Made by a program: the position numbers and the translations under genes. Shown here piece after piece: positions 1-10,726 of a stretch of DNA of 64,000 nucleotides (the stretch's first letter is position 1; every line of letters begins with the position of its first letter). This DNA is from Macrostomum hystrix (lineage: Eukaryota > Platyhelminthes > Macrostomidae), in NCBI GenBank assembly GCA_950097015.1, contig CATNEN010000029.1, forward strand, positions 4,793,501 through 4,857,500. Reading direction: 5' to 3'. Below the pieces are notes generated by a model. That model saw only the letters and a program-made list of their open reading frames with translations, made no database searches and was not told the DNA's origin.

Positions 1-1616
1 TGATCTGCAATTGTAGCTCTCCTCCCAATGATCTGCAATTGTTGCTCTCCTCCCACTGATCTGCAATTGTTGCTCTCCTCCCACTGATCTGCAATTGTTG
101 CTCTCCTCCCACTGATCTGCAATTGTAGCTCTGCTCCCAATGGTCTGCAATTGTTGCTCTCCTCCCACTGATCTGCAATTGTTGCTCTGCTCCCAATGAT
201 CTGCAATTGTTGCTCTGCTCCCACTGATCTGCAATTGTTGCTCTCCTCCCACTGATCTGCAATTGTTGCTCTGCTCCCACTGATCTGCAATTGTTGCTCT
301 GCTCCCACTGATCTGCAATTGTTGCTCTGCTCCCACTGATCTGCAATTGTTGCTCTGCTCCCACTGATCTGCAATTGTTGCTCTCCTCCCACTGATCTGC
401 AATTGTTGCTCTGCTCCCACTGATCTGCAATTGTTGCTCTGCTCCCACTGATCTGCAATTGTTGCTCTCCTCCCACTGATCTGCAATTGTTGCTCTCCTC
501 CCACTGATCTGCAATTGTTGCTCTGCTCCCACTGATCTGCAATTGTTGCTCTCCTCCCACTGATCTGCAATTGTTGCTCTGCTCCCACTGATCTGCAATT
601 GTTGCTCTGCTCCCACTGATCTGCAATTGTTGCTCTCCTCCCACTGATCTGCAATTGTTGCTCTGCTCCCACTGATCTGCAATTGTTGCTCTCCTCCCAC
701 TGATCTGCAATTGTTGCTCTCCTCCCAATGATCTGCAATTGTTGCTCTCCTCCCACTGATCTGCAATTGTTGCTCTCCTCCCACTGATCTGCAATTGTAG
801 CTCTGCTCCCACTGGTCTGCAATTGTTGCTCTCCTCCCACTGATCTGCAATTGTAGCTCTCCTCCCAATGATCTGCAATTGTTGCTCTCCTCCCACTGAT
901 CTGCAATTGTTGCTCTCCTCCCACTGATCTGCAATTGTTGCTCTCCTCCCACTGATCTGCAATTGTAGCTCTGCTCCCAATGGTCTGCAATTGTTGCTCT
1001 CCTCCCACTGATCTGCAATTGTTGCTCTGCTCCCAATGATCTGCAATTGTTGCTCTGCTCCCACTGATCTGCAATTGTTGCTCTCCTCCCACTGATCTGC
1101 AATTGTTGCTCTGCTCCCACTGATCTGCAATTGTTGCTCTGCTCCCACTGATCTGCAATTGTTGCTCTGCTCCCACTGATCTGCAATTGTTGCTCTGCTC
1201 CCACTGATCTGCAATTGTTGCTCTCCTCCCACTGATCTGCAATTGTTGCTCTGCTCCCACTGATCTGCAATTGTTGCTCTGCTCCCACTGATCTGCAATT
1301 GTTGCTCTCCTCCCACTGATCTGCAATTGTTGCTCTCCTCCCACTGATCTGCAATTGTTGCTCTGCTCCCACTGATCTGCAATTGTTGCTCTCCTCCCAC
1401 TGATCTGCAATTGTTGCTCTCCTCCCACTGATCTGCAATTGTTGCTCTGCTCCCACTGATCTGCAATTGTTGCTCTGCTCCCACTGATCTGCAATTGTTG
1501 CTCTCCTCCCACTGATCTGCAATTGTTGCTCTGCTCCCAATGATCTGCAATTGTAGCTCTGCTCCCACTGATCTGCAATTGTTGCTCTCCTCCCACTGAT
1601 CTGCAATTGATCTGCA
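1..1616. repeat. 28-bp minisatellite, about 58 units
   Basis: Tandem 28-bp units beginning TGATCTGCAATTG, differing mainly at a few positions (TTG/TAG, CTC/GTC, CAC/CAA, TGA/TGG). The array starts at or before the window edge and ends at about 1616. Bases 841-1380 reproduce bases 1-540 exactly by eye, so a 30-unit (840-bp) higher-order repeat is superimposed. It lies upstream of the ATPase exons, probably in an intron of that gene. Confidence 0.97.
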
Positions 1617-1788
1617 ATCTCATACATCCATATGTTTGTTCATGTCTACATGTGGATGTATGCGAGTATAATATGCGCAGTTGAAGTGTCTGTATGCGTG
1701 CGTTAGTCTCTTGGATGTTTTCAGCGAATTGGTTCGTCGTATTATTTCAGAGTTAATTAAAATTGTGATGTTAATTAATATTTTTCAG

Positions 1789-2289
1789 GGTCGCGAACTA
1801 TCAGCCAAGACTCTGTGGGTGTGGACGGCTGTGTCTTTGTATCAGGGCGGCGTCATCATGTACGGCTCTCTGTGGCTGTTCGAAACTTCATTCCTGCGCA
1901 TTGTCAGCATAGCATTCACCGCCATTGTGCTCAACGAATTACTCATGGTTGCCTGCATTGTGCGCACCTGGCACTGGCTAATGTCCGTTGCGGAGTTGTT
2001 GAGTCTACTCTGCTACTTACTGGCTGTGGTTGTGCTGCCAAAATATTTCGGTTTGTCTTCGTTATCTTTGCTATCTTGTCTATATAGCTTTCTATCGAAT
2101 GAAAGAATAAAACAACTCTTCATATTTCCAGATCCCAGCTTCATTTTGACGCTAGGCTTTCTGTGGAAGGTGGCCGTTATTACAGCAATCAGCGCCATAC
2201 CAGTCTTTATTATCAAATTTGTGCGTTATTACATGCGACCGCCAATATCGCGCAAGCTGCAATCGTGGGTCAACTCATTTATTTTCTAA
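1789..2289 (+). CDS. C-terminal exons of a P4-type ATPase, ATP9A/ATP9B (Neo1) class
   Basis: These are the last two exons of a phospholipid-flippase-like P4 ATPase, a multi-pass endomembrane protein that keeps lipid asymmetry. Exon one follows a TTTTTCAG acceptor (1789-2050). It reads through IYQGG-like SLYQGGVIMYG, then FTAIVLNELLMVA and RTWHWLMSVAE, motifs of the last transmembrane helices of ATP9 proteins. A short intron (2051-2131, donor GTTTGT, acceptor TTTCCAG) separates exon two (2132-2289), which reads LGFLWKVAVIT and ends after a basic cytosolic tail. The ORF continues through the intron unspliced, but splicing joins KYF to DPSF and restores the family pattern. The 5' part of the gene lies left of the window. 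Class assignment rests on recognised motifs only. Confidence 0.78.
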   Translation, partial: GRELSAKTLWVWTAVSLYQGGVIMYGSLWLFETSFLRIVSIAFTAIVLNELLMVACIVRTWHWLMSVAELLSLLCYLLAVVVLPKYFGLSSLSLLSCLYSFLSNERIKQLFIFPDPSFILTLGFLWKVAVITAISAIPVFIIKFVRYYMRPPISRKLQSWVNSFIF

Positions 2290-2309
2290 AGTTCTTTTTT
2301 TAACAAGGT

Positions 2310-2861
2310 TATTAGTGCAACCAATCAGCTGTTTAATAGTACAACCAATCAGCTGTTTAATAGTACAACCAATCAGCTGTTTAATAGTACAACCAATCAG
2401 CTGTTTAATAATACAACCAATCAGCTGTTTAATAGTGCAACTAATCAGCTGTTTAATAGTACAACCAATCAGCTGTTTAATAGTACAACCAATCAGCTTT
2501 TTAATAGTACAACCAATCAGCTGTTTAATAGTACAACCAATCAGCTGTTTAATAGTACAACCAATCAGCTGTTTAATAGTACAACCAATCAGCTGTTTAA
2601 TAGTACAACCAATCAGCTGTTTAATAGTACAACCAATCAGCTGTTTAATAGTACAAACAGTCAGCTGTTTAATAGTACAAACAGTCAGCTGTTTAATAGT
2701 ACAACCAATCAGCTGTTTAATAGTACAACCAATCAGCTGTTTAATAGTACAAACAGTCAGCTGTTTAATAGTACAACCAATCAGCTGTTTAATAGTACAA
2801 CCAATCAGCTGTTTAATAGTACAACCAATCGTCTGTTTAATTGTACAACCAATCAGCTGTT
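2310..2861. repeat. 24-bp minisatellite, 23 units
   Basis: Perfectly phased 24-bp units (AGTACAACCAATCAGCTGTT plus TAAT) start 21 bases after the flippase stop codon, so they probably lie in its 3' UTR. Each unit carries the palindrome CAGCTG. About two further units sit alone at 4376-4412, 1.5 kb away, which suggests that the array was once longer and was interrupted. The 214-codon ORF across it is repeat-driven and not a gene. Confidence 0.95.
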
Positions 2862-2869
2862 AACAGTAG

Positions 2870-4680
2870 AAAGACTGCTATTTTCACATAGGGGCTCCGA
2901 CACTCCCGCCTGGTTTGAGCAAGCCGGTCGAACCCGGCGACCTATTGAGGCGAGACCCCTTCTGTCTTCTATGGTGGACACTAGCGGGAGCGGCGGAGAC
3001 TTTGAACAGCCTGACTCTCCGGCTGGCGCTGGGACGCCATTGATGATGACACTGCTTCAGAGTCGGACCTGACCTGCTCTCTATTCCATGCTGACTTGTG
3101 ATAAATCCCTGCAACGCGTGTTACGTATTTACATTATGCTGACTTGACGATTCTCAACAGTTTTTTGTCTGTTGCGTTCTCAAAGCATTCTTAGTTTGCA
3201 TAGAGTAATTGTTCTCATTCCTGATAACCAATCAATGGGCTATTTAGTGAGCTGATCTCATAGCCAATTATCTTCAATTTCTAATATTACAAACAAGAGA
3301 AAATTATAATCATCTGCAACACAGACATGATTGGATCTTGCTACTGGGGTAGTATATTGCGAACATAGTGAGTATTTTTGCTTCTTGTTGCCTTTTTTAG
3401 TTTTGTTGTTAAATCTGCAAGCTACGAGTAATGAAGAATACTGAGCCTACTCAGCTGCTAGTACATATACTTATTCGAGTTTGTGTCACTCAGTGTATGC
3501 AGCACCTGCCAGTATTTATTATTTCAGCACTTGAATCGAGAATTTCTTATTACCTAGATGTTTTCTTCTTCAAGATTGGTTCGGTGTATGCTTTTCTTTT
3601 TAGTTGTTTTTCGACCGTCTTCCCCGCTAAAAATAGGGATGTTTCTTTGGGTGATTCCAGTTGTAATCTGCGGTGTTTCGAGAAAAGAAACAGCCGAACG
3701 CTGGAAACATACCAATCGGATGATTCCATGCTTAGAATCTACGCAACTGGGCGTTTTCTCGGTGCTTCTTGGTGGCGAAATGGAATCACCCAAAGAATCC
3801 TCCAGTTCGGAAGATTCCATGCTCAGAAACCGCCGAGGAATCGCCCGTAAATAATTCTCTGGTTGTCCCATGGGCCACTGGTTCGGGTGATTCTTCGTCG
3901 GTTTCCGCACAATTTACGGTTACATCGGCTGCTTCCTGGGTGGTTTCTTTAACTCTTGCGAGATAGGGGGGATTTTGGTAGATTCCACTCCTATTTTGCA
4001 CAAAAAAACCGCCGAAAAAGCAGCCGAATTTTTTACAGGGTCCCCCGCTCGGCGCGCACCCTTGGCACACATGACTGCCTCGTCATGCAGACGGCTTAAC
4101 TGAAAAATTCGTTTTTGGTTCCGCATACAGTTTTTGTGTTAATTGATTTGTGTTTTTTCAGTGCAGCCATACAAATTGTTTGTCTTATTTATTTAGAAAT
4201 GTTTTTATTAATATATATATAAGTATAATTTTCTTTTTTATAGACCAATAGACTCCTTAGAACTTCGTTATGATCAGCTGGTAGGCGGGTAAACATGGTA
4301 TTTTTAGGCATTCTATTTTTAGAAACACTTTTTGGAAACAACTTTTTTAGTAAAGAGCTACTATATTGCAATAAGTCGGCTGTTTAATAGTACAACCAAT
4401 CCGCTGTTTAATGTGAATGTAAAATGTTAAATGTAACTGATAAATACTTACGAAGCCATTAAACAACAAAATCTGTGTTTTTCCCAAAATGCGAAGAATC
4501 TGACTGTTAGCTTAGCAATAGTTGGCACTTATCTATATTGATAATTGGTATTCCCTCCAATCCCAAGGTCAAACCCAGCCGCTAGCCAATGAGAGTCAAT
4601 TTTAGGGGAATCCGAAAAGCTAGCGAAGTTTAAAAGTGGAGTGATCTGAATGTGTCGTTAATTTTTATCTAGTCAAGTTA
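2870..4680. other. No gene recognised; possible insertion within the 24-bp array
   Basis: About 1.8 kb without a supportable gene. The part from about 2880 to 4375 separates the main 24-bp array from two stray units of it at 4376-4412, so it may be an inserted element. Several overlapping ORFs at 3431-4070 occupy both strands and match nothing I know. I saw no clear terminal repeats. Confidence 0.4.
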
Positions 4681-4752
4681 GTCATAGTGAGTATTTTGAT
4701 TATGAATCATAATGTTCTCTTCTGCACGGACCCGCAGCAACAGCGCTAAGCC
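4681..4752 (+). promoter_or_regulatory. RPL10 5' leader with probable short intron
   Basis: The leader shows a donor (ATA then GTGAGTATT, about 4687) and an acceptor (CCCGCAG, ending about 4737), giving an intron of about 50 bases just ahead of the ATG. Short 5' UTR introns are common in ribosomal protein genes. The acceptor could also serve trans-splicing. This is inference from splice-site sequence only. Confidence 0.45.
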
Positions 4753-5415
4753 ATGGGTCGCCGTCCCGCCCGCTGCTATCGCTACTGCAAGAACAAGCCC
4801 TACCCGAAGTCGCGCTTCTGCCGCGGTGTCCCGGATCCCAAGATCCGTATCTACGACCTGGGCAAGAAGAAGGCTCGCGTTGACGAGTTCCCCCAGTGCG
4901 TGCACATGATCTCGGACGAATACGAGCAGCTGTCCGCCGAGGCCCTGGAAGCCGCCCGCATCGCCGCCAACAAGTACCTGGTGAAGAGCTGCGGCAAGGA
5001 CAGCTTCCATTTGCGCGTCCGCGTTCATCCGTTCCACGTCACCCGCATCAACAAGATGTTGTCCTGCGCCGGCGCTGATCGCCTCCAGACTGGCATGCGC
5101 GGCGCCTTCGGCAAGCCCAACGGCCTGGTGGCCCGGGTCAACATCGGCCAGGTCATCATGTCGGTGCGCGGCAAGGAGGGAAACGTCAACTCCATGGTTG
5201 AGGCGTTCCGCCGATCCAAGATGAAGTTCCCCGGCCGGCAGAAGATCGCCGTCAGCCGCCGCTGGGGCTTCACCAAGTGGGACCGGCCCGACTACGAGCG
5301 GATGCGCGCCGAGGGCCGTCTGCAGCCAGACGGTGTCGGCTGCAAGTACCTGCCTGAGCACGGACCGCTGGACAGCTGGAAGCAGGTCCAGGCCGCTATG
5401 CGTATGGCCAGCTAG
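4753..5415 (+). CDS. RPL10: 60S ribosomal protein L10 (uL16)
   Basis: Structural protein of the cytosolic large ribosomal subunit, placed late in 60S maturation near the P site. The single 220-codon ORF starts at [20 protein letters not shown], the invariant N-terminus of the family. It continues with [18 protein letters not shown], the conserved [16 protein letters not shown], the internal loop region around [20 protein letters not shown], and [11 protein letters not shown]. Length is close to the animal norm of about 214. The codon usage is markedly GC-rich compared with the surrounding DNA, as in other highly expressed genes here. The reading frame is complete and undamaged, so this is very likely functional. 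A 227-codon antisense ORF is a shadow of this GC-rich coding sequence. Confidence 0.98.
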   Translation: MGRRPARCYRYCKNKPYPKSRFCRGVPDPKIRIYDLGKKKARVDEFPQCVHMISDEYEQLSAEALEAARIAANKYLVKSCGKDSFHLRVRVHPFHVTRINKMLSCAGADRLQTGMRGAFGKPNGLVARVNIGQVIMSVRGKEGNVNSMVEAFRRSKMKFPGRQKIAVSRRWGFTKWDRPDYERMRAEGRLQPDGVGCKYLPEHGPLDSWKQVQAAMRMAS

Positions 5416-6085
5416 ATGATGACAAATGATTCAATTCAAACCTATTGGGCACCCTGGCAGTGCAGTGGACTTTGATTTGCAGTGACCGCTCATTTGATTA
5501 TGGTTCGCTTGTTTCAGTTGGTTACCGATTCAAATATATTTGACAGTGTTTGGGCAATGCGATCCCGGCTCAGAATGCTGTATAGGCACTAAGGAGAAAG
5601 TTGCCTTTGTGTCTTCTGGAAGCAAGTTTGCTGTGCGGCTTTGTCTTGCTTTCTCTGCTATTATGATTCAATAGTAGTTGATACTCCTTTACCTGCATCC
5701 GACCAGAAAGAGATAAGAGATGAGATATGGGAGTGATCAGACATTGGAGAGATAAGAACGTGGAAAAGGAGACAGGGAGATGCGACACGGGAAAATGAGA
5801 ACTTGGAGATATGGGACACGGAAGAGATAAGATGGGGCAGAGATGAGACAGGTAAGAGAAATGACGGGACATACGATACGGGAAAATAAGACACGGGAGA
5901 GATACGACAAGGCCCTTATTCAAGAGCTCTACTGGCCGTATCTGTTCCCCAACTAAATTCACTAATTCAAATCTCGCTTATTCTATTTGACAACAATTTC
6001 AGCGGACAGCGAGCAGCGGCAGCAAACGCTTGCACCGACAAGAGCGCACCGCACAGAACTCTGATAGAAGACACAACTGACAGTT
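5416..6085 (+). other. RPL10-Rac intergenic region with purine-rich stretch and splice acceptor
   Basis: Contains the RPL10 3' UTR, an irregular purine-rich stretch (5695-5910, repeated GAGATA/GGGA motifs on plus), and an acceptor CAATTTCAG at about 6001. The acceptor lies 85 bases ahead of the Rac start codon and implies a 5' UTR intron or a trans-splice site. No gene is seen. Confidence 0.5.
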
Positions 6086-6664
6086 ATGCAGGCCATCAAG
6101 TGTGTTGTGGTTGGCGACGGAGCCGTCGGCAAGACCTGCCTGCTCATCTCATACACTACCAACGCCTTTCCCGGCGAGTACATTCCCACAGTGTTTGACA
6201 ACTACTCCGCTAATGTCATGGTGGACGGCAAGCCCATCAACCTGGGCCTGTGGGACACGGCTGGCCAGGAGGACTACGACCGGCTCAGGCCGCTGAGCTA
6301 CCCGCAGACAGATGTGTTCCTCGTCTGCTTCTCCCTCATCAGCCCGGCCAGCTATGAGAATGTGCGCGCCAAGTGGTACCCGGAGGTGAGTCATCACTGC
6401 CCGAACACGCCGATCATCCTGGTGGGCACCAAGCTGGATCTGCGCGATGACAAGGACACGATCGAGAAGCTGCGCGAGAAGAAGCTGGCCCCCATCACCC
6501 ACCTGCAAGGCATGACGATGGCCAAGGAGATCAACGCAGTCAAGTACCTGGAGTGCTCGGCTCTGACGCAGAAGGGCCTGAAGAATGTGTTCGATGAGTC
6601 CATCAGAGCCGTGCTGTGCCCCAGGCCGCGTCCATCGAAGCGCAACAAGTGCGACCTCCTTTAA
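6086..6664 (+). CDS. Rac-type small GTPase, coding sequence without introns
   Basis: Rac/Cdc42-class molecular switch that controls actin dynamics at membranes. The 192-aa product matches Rac over its whole length: P-loop GDGAVGKTC at residues 10-18, switch [12 protein letters not shown], switch [22 protein letters not shown], base-recognition TKLDLRDD and ECSALTQ. A basic tail then leads to the CAAX box CDLL, which predicts geranylgeranylation because the last residue is Leu. All catalytic residues (Gly12, Thr35, Gln61) are present. The acceptor at 6001 marks a spliced leader region. Animal Rac genes normally have coding introns, so this family may have spread through processed copies (inference). 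Confidence 0.95.
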   Translation: MQAIKCVVVGDGAVGKTCLLISYTTNAFPGEYIPTVFDNYSANVMVDGKPINLGLWDTAGQEDYDRLRPLSYPQTDVFLVCFSLISPASYENVRAKWYPEVSHHCPNTPIILVGTKLDLRDDKDTIEKLREKKLAPITHLQGMTMAKEINAVKYLECSALTQKGLKNVFDESIRAVLCPRPRPSKRNKCDLL

Positions 6665-7637
6665 CAGTCTCTCGGAAGTGTCAGCTCCCCGACTTTCCTT
6701 AGCCTCTTTAACTGTTTCACTTTCTCCTAGCACACCCTGCAGCCTCAGAAGCAACTTCAGCCTTTGTGTCTGCGCATACATTGTGTGCGATATGTTCTGC
6801 TTATAATGTACATTCATAGATGGCTATGGAGCAATGAAGACTAGATTTCTCGCTACTCATTGCTCTCATTTCTCTTCTGTTTCTCTCGCTGCATCTGCTT
6901 ATTGACGTATTGTCTTCGTTTCGTTGGCTAATTTGTGAACAGTTCAAGTTTTTTCTGCTAATTAATCTCTGCTAAACAGTTTAATAGTGAAACTTTCTAT
7001 TGATTTTATATTATAAATAACACAGCCTAGTCTACTATAGTGCAACTACACGGCACTATTCTACAGTAATTTTGATTCCGTTAAAACAAGTGTTCAATAG
7101 TCACTTCAGTCGTGTCCTCTGTGGTGTATTTTTGTTTTATGTTTCTCTTTCGCTTCCCTCTGGTGTGGCAGTTGTCCTGTTTATTCTATTAGAAATGCTC
7201 TATCTATTCATTTGCATATTTACATTTTCTACTCTCAGCAGTTTCTAAGCAATTCAGTTACCCGGATACATTTTTGCCGTGTTTATTATTATCCTGTCCC
7301 AATCTACGAGCGAATGTGTAATTGTAACAATCAGAAACACAACTATTTCAATGCGATAATAAATATACAATTATAAAACTACTGTCTACAGCCGACAGTG
7401 TTAACTACTGCTTGAGGCTTTGAAATTATTAACTCTGATGCGTCATTGATCAAATAAAAAGTGAGAAAATGCTTCTTTGAATACATTTTTGCTCAGTTTA
7501 CATGAAAATTAGTGTCGGACCCATTAGAATGTACATACACAGTTCTAAATATCGAGTAGTGGCACATTGTACGAAATTTGTAGGTGAAAATATATGCTCT
7601 TGTGGGAAGTCTCGGCTGGGTTGTATCCCTGTTTATA
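6665..7637 (+). other. Rac 3' flank, no gene
   Basis: AT-rich 3' UTR and intergenic DNA up to the mariner element. A polyadenylation-like AATAAA occurs near 7360. I see no coding exon. Confidence 0.5.
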
Positions 7638-8257
7638 CGAGGGTCAGTCAAAAAGTCCAGTCTAAGGAGTGGCTGCCACGTGGTTCAGCGGGTCCCAAGA
7701 AGTTCCGTGCCGAGCGGGCAGCAGCGAAGGTCTTGGCGACTGTGTTCTGGGATACTGACGGAGTTGTGATGGTTGACTTCCTAGAAAGCCAGAAAACCAT
7801 CAACGCCATCTACTACGAGTCGCTTTTGCGAAAGCTCCGCACCGAACTGGCCAAAAAGCGACCTGGCAAGCTGCACCGTGGAGTGCTCTTCCACCACGAC
7901 AATGCACCAGCCCACACTTCTCGACTGTGCCGGGAGGCTCTGCGAGATTTCCGCTGGGAAATACTTCAGCATCCTCCGTACAGCCCTGATTTGGCTCCTT
8001 CAGACTTTTTTTTGTTTCCAAAGCTGAAGGAGGCGATCAAGGGAGTTCGACATGACAGCAAGGAGGCTGCCAAGAAGGCTACCGTACAGTGGCTTGCTGC
8101 GCAGCCTCCTGCCTTCTACATGAATGGCCTGGAGAGATGGCGACACCGCATGCAGAAGTGTCTGACCCTGGAGGGGGATTATGTAGAAAAGTAGATTTGT
8201 GCGTGAAGCTTGAAGCTCGTGACAATAATATTATCATTACTTTTTGACTGACCCTCG
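7638..8257 (+). mobile_element. Internally deleted mariner element
   Basis: A 620-bp element with matching terminal inverted repeats (CGAGGGTCAGTCAAAAAGT at 7638, its complement ending at 8257) and a flanking TA dinucleotide on each side, the mariner target duplication. Inside is only the C-terminal catalytic part of the transposase. It has the first catalytic Asp near FWDTDGV, then FHHDNAPAHTS and HPPYSPDLAPSDFF, and the tail runs to a stop at 8194. The N-terminal helix-turn-helix DNA-binding region is missing, so it cannot be autonomous. The open frame upstream of 7638 is chance read-through into flanking DNA. Confidence 0.9.
7660..8194 (+). pseudogene. Mariner transposase, catalytic-domain remnant
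   Basis: About 178 codons of a DD34D mariner transposase, open from just inside the left terminal repeat. The three acidic positions are visible: Asp in the FWDTDG region, Asp in HHDNAPAH, and Asp in YSPDLAPSD. The first half of a normal transposase of about 340 residues is absent. The catalytic frame is undamaged, so the deletion rather than decay made it defective. Confidence 0.85.
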
Positions 8258-8775
8258 TAGATGCTTTGGTCTGTTAGTTTATTGCACACCTTTTCGCATT
8301 GAGCTAAATCGTTTAAATAATAAATACTTTCGTGATTAGATCTCATCTCGCAGCCTCTCCCGCGCAGAATGCGTTACATCCTGTATCTAAATTTCTGTCT
8401 CACCTTTTTTACTAGACATACAGAAGCGCAGTCCATCTTGTCTTCCGTTTTATTTTGCTCGCTGCCCCCGCGGTACAGTCTTTAGTGTACACATTACACT
8501 TAACGCGACAAGGTACCAAAGCTATTTTTGGAGTTTATTTCACAATTTTTCAATAAATCCGACGCACAGATAAACTTAGCAAGGCAACGACAGGACCAGG
8601 TAGAACTGGCCCACTTTCAAGTTCTATTTGCAAATCTAGAGTTTGTATGTTTAAAATTGTAAATTAATCTTACATGATACACAGAAGGGTATTTAGACAG
8701 ACAGATAGACTTTTCCGCTTTTCTGTGTGTCATTTTTTTGGATAGTTTAAGCATAGAAACTACAACCTAGACTAG
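8258..8775. other. Intergenic, no gene
   Basis: AT-rich sequence between the mariner and a SINE-like relic. No coding potential, RNA gene or repeat is recognised. Confidence 0.45.
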
Positions 8776-9012
8776 TTGGCCCCAATGTACAGCCAGTGGC
8801 ACAGCCGCGGCTCTTCCACAGGCTGTGCACAGCTGTCAGTCCGTGGACTGGGGAGGCCGTCACACCCACCTGAATTTCTGCCCCAGCAATTGCTGGTATC
8901 CATTTTACAGTTGGTTTAACTAAAGCAATGCGGAATATAGTGCCTTATTTCTCTTAGGCTGGGATTAGAACACGTGACCTCTCTGATCAAAGTCCGAAGC
9001 TCGAACCAACTT
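8776..9012 (-). mobile_element. tRNA-derived SINE, family 1, diverged copy
   Basis: Shares with the 12.1-kb and 58.4-kb copies the blocks GGCACAGCCGC, CAGTCCRTGGACTGGGG, CACACCCAC, GCTGGTAYCCATTT and AGCAATG. It ends in a tRNA-like head on the minus strand, with a decayed B-box-like stretch near 8950-8975. Most diverged of the longer copies. Confidence 0.6.
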
Positions 9013-9119
9013 TAGAAAAAGCTCCGATATTTTTTCAAAATTTTCCTACGATAAAAAAGTTTTACATAATGAAATAGATAATTTTACAGTAGTCAGTCCA
9101 GTCTAAGCACTCGGAAAGT

Positions 9120-9731
9120 CTACAGCAAAGTGCAGCCATTTCGCTTATTCTTTCTCTCGCTCTTATTCTGGGCCGCGAGGTGCGCCCGCACCGCCTCTTC
9201 GAAGGTGTTTTCCACACCGCGCATTGCTCGAGCCGAGCACTCCACGAAAGCAATGGCGCCGATCTCCTTTGCCAATTCCTGGCCCTCCTGGGTAGACACC
9301 GGCGCGCTATTATTTCTCTTCAGCTCCTCTAAGGTCGCGTAGTCTGTCCGTAGGTCAGTTTTCAAGGCAGCAAGAACAAGGGTTGCCGTTTTACTGTAGC
9401 GTTTCAAATCCGGCACCCATTTGTTCCGCACATTTTCGTAGCTATCCCGGTGTTCAACAGAGTAACACACCAGGAACACGTTGGCGTCTGTGTAGCTGAG
9501 CGGTCGCAACATTTCGTAGCCCTCCTGTCCAGCTGTGTCGTGAATTGACAGCTCAATATCTGTGTTGTTAATTGATAGGTTTTGCGTAAATTCGTCGTGA
9601 ATTGTTGGAGTATACTGCTTTTCCTCATATTTGCCCGCCTTGTAGGCCGCTAGTAGACAGGTCTTGCCGACTGAGCCTTCACCGACCAAGACCAGCTTTA
9701 GTGGGATGCGAGTTGGTGCGGACATTGCCAT
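9120..9731 (-). CDS. Divergent Rho-family GTPase with CAAX end
   Basis: 203-aa single-exon Rho-like GTPase. The P-loop is GEGSVGKTC. Switch I keeps Tyr and Thr (QYTPTIHDEF). Switch II is HDTAGQEGYEMLRPLSY with Gln61 intact. The base-recognition loop is LKTDLR rather than TKxD, a deviation, and the SAK-like loop is ECSARA. A polybasic tail precedes the CAAX box CTLL, predicting geranylgeranylation and membrane targeting. The protein is more divergent than the Rac genes here, but the frame is intact and the catalytic residues are kept. It might be a Rho/RhoU-like or lineage-specific member; I cannot assign an orthologue. The start at MAMSAPTRIP is the first ATG. Confidence 0.9.
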   Translation of the reverse strand: MAMSAPTRIPLKLVLVGEGSVGKTCLLAAYKAGKYEEKQYTPTIHDEFTQNLSINNTDIELSIHDTAGQEGYEMLRPLSYTDANVFLVCYSVEHRDSYENVRNKWVPDLKRYSKTATLVLAALKTDLRTDYATLEELKRNNSAPVSTQEGQELAKEIGAIAFVECSARAMRGVENTFEEAVRAHLAAQNKSERKNKRNGCTLL

Positions 9732-10726
9732 GTTGCTGTTTGTTAAGGACTGTTAATTAAGGACTCTGCAAGCTCGTCTAGCTTTAGCTCTCTTCGCTGA
9801 GCGGTGAGACTCACATATAACTGTAATTTAACCACGCACTCTGGCCCTTTTAAGCATGAGTTCATTTTTCAATTCTACGCGCTATTGCTCAGTTTTAAGC
9901 CAGGCTTCTCAGCGTCTTTGGTTTTGTTCTGTCTTAACCTCAGCCAATTGTGACGTAGTCACTATGGGCACAGCTGCGTAACAGACAGAAGGAATCTGAG
10001 TTGCATCAGTTATTGTATTGGCACTGTAGGAAAGCTTCATAAATCCAATAAAATTCTTGAAAGTCTACATCTGGAATCTCAGCGTCTATGCTCAAGCGAA
10101 TCCTTATGTATCGATCAATCGTTCGAAAGGGCAGCCTTTCGTCCATTTCTTGTCATCGCAATTTAAGAGTACTTATATTATCATTTCTAGAGTAATCACA
10201 CTCGTGCTCTTATCTCTAGATTTCATTTGACGGAAGAAAACTGTTGATTTCTGTGCTAATACACGCTAAGGTACTGTAGCGGTGTACATGCTCGAGCAAT
10301 ACTCGTCTAAATTATTGGTATTTTAGTGCCTTGTTTATAAGCCTGCCTGCTTAGCAATCTGAGCAATGCCTGCTTTGAGGCTGCATACATGTACAGATAA
10401 AGTCATTTTCCTTCCCTACATTCGTCCAAACATTCCCAAGTTCCGAAAAATGTATTTCGACTTGAAATTTTACTATGACATAACATTCTAGGAAAGTTGT
10501 TTAACCTTGCTGTATTCTAAAGGAGATAAAAAATAAAATTCATGTGTAAGTCGGCATTAAAAATATATAAAAAATTACAATGTTGTGAGGAATTGAGTTT
10601 TCATGCTTTTCAATTAATGTGGCGCGCTTATATACACCGTGTATTTGAACTGGGATTTAAGTAGGCTTAAGTAGTATAATGTAAAGGAAGAGAAACAGTG
10701 TCCCATATTTAACTGGCGAGTTCACG
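9732..10726. other. Intergenic between two Rho-family genes, no gene
   Basis: Upstream region of the 9.7-kb GTPase and 3' flank of the 11.3-kb GTPase, both on the minus strand. AT-rich, no ORF with family similarity and no repeat array seen. Confidence 0.5.

Noticed and set aside
1-1616. CRISPR-like repeat array
   Set aside because: Units are contiguous without unique spacers and the DNA is clearly eukaryotic.
3431-4126. Cluster of overlapping 65-139 codon ORFs
   Set aside because: All frames on both strands are open in an internally repetitive stretch, with no recognisable domain.
4678-5361. 227-codon antisense ORF over RPL10
   Set aside because: Shadow of GC-rich codons on the other strand. 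No family motifs, while the sense frame is a complete RPL10.
6149-6817. 222-codon antisense ORF over the Rac gene
   Set aside because: Mirror of conserved Rac codons. The sense strand carries every GTPase motif.
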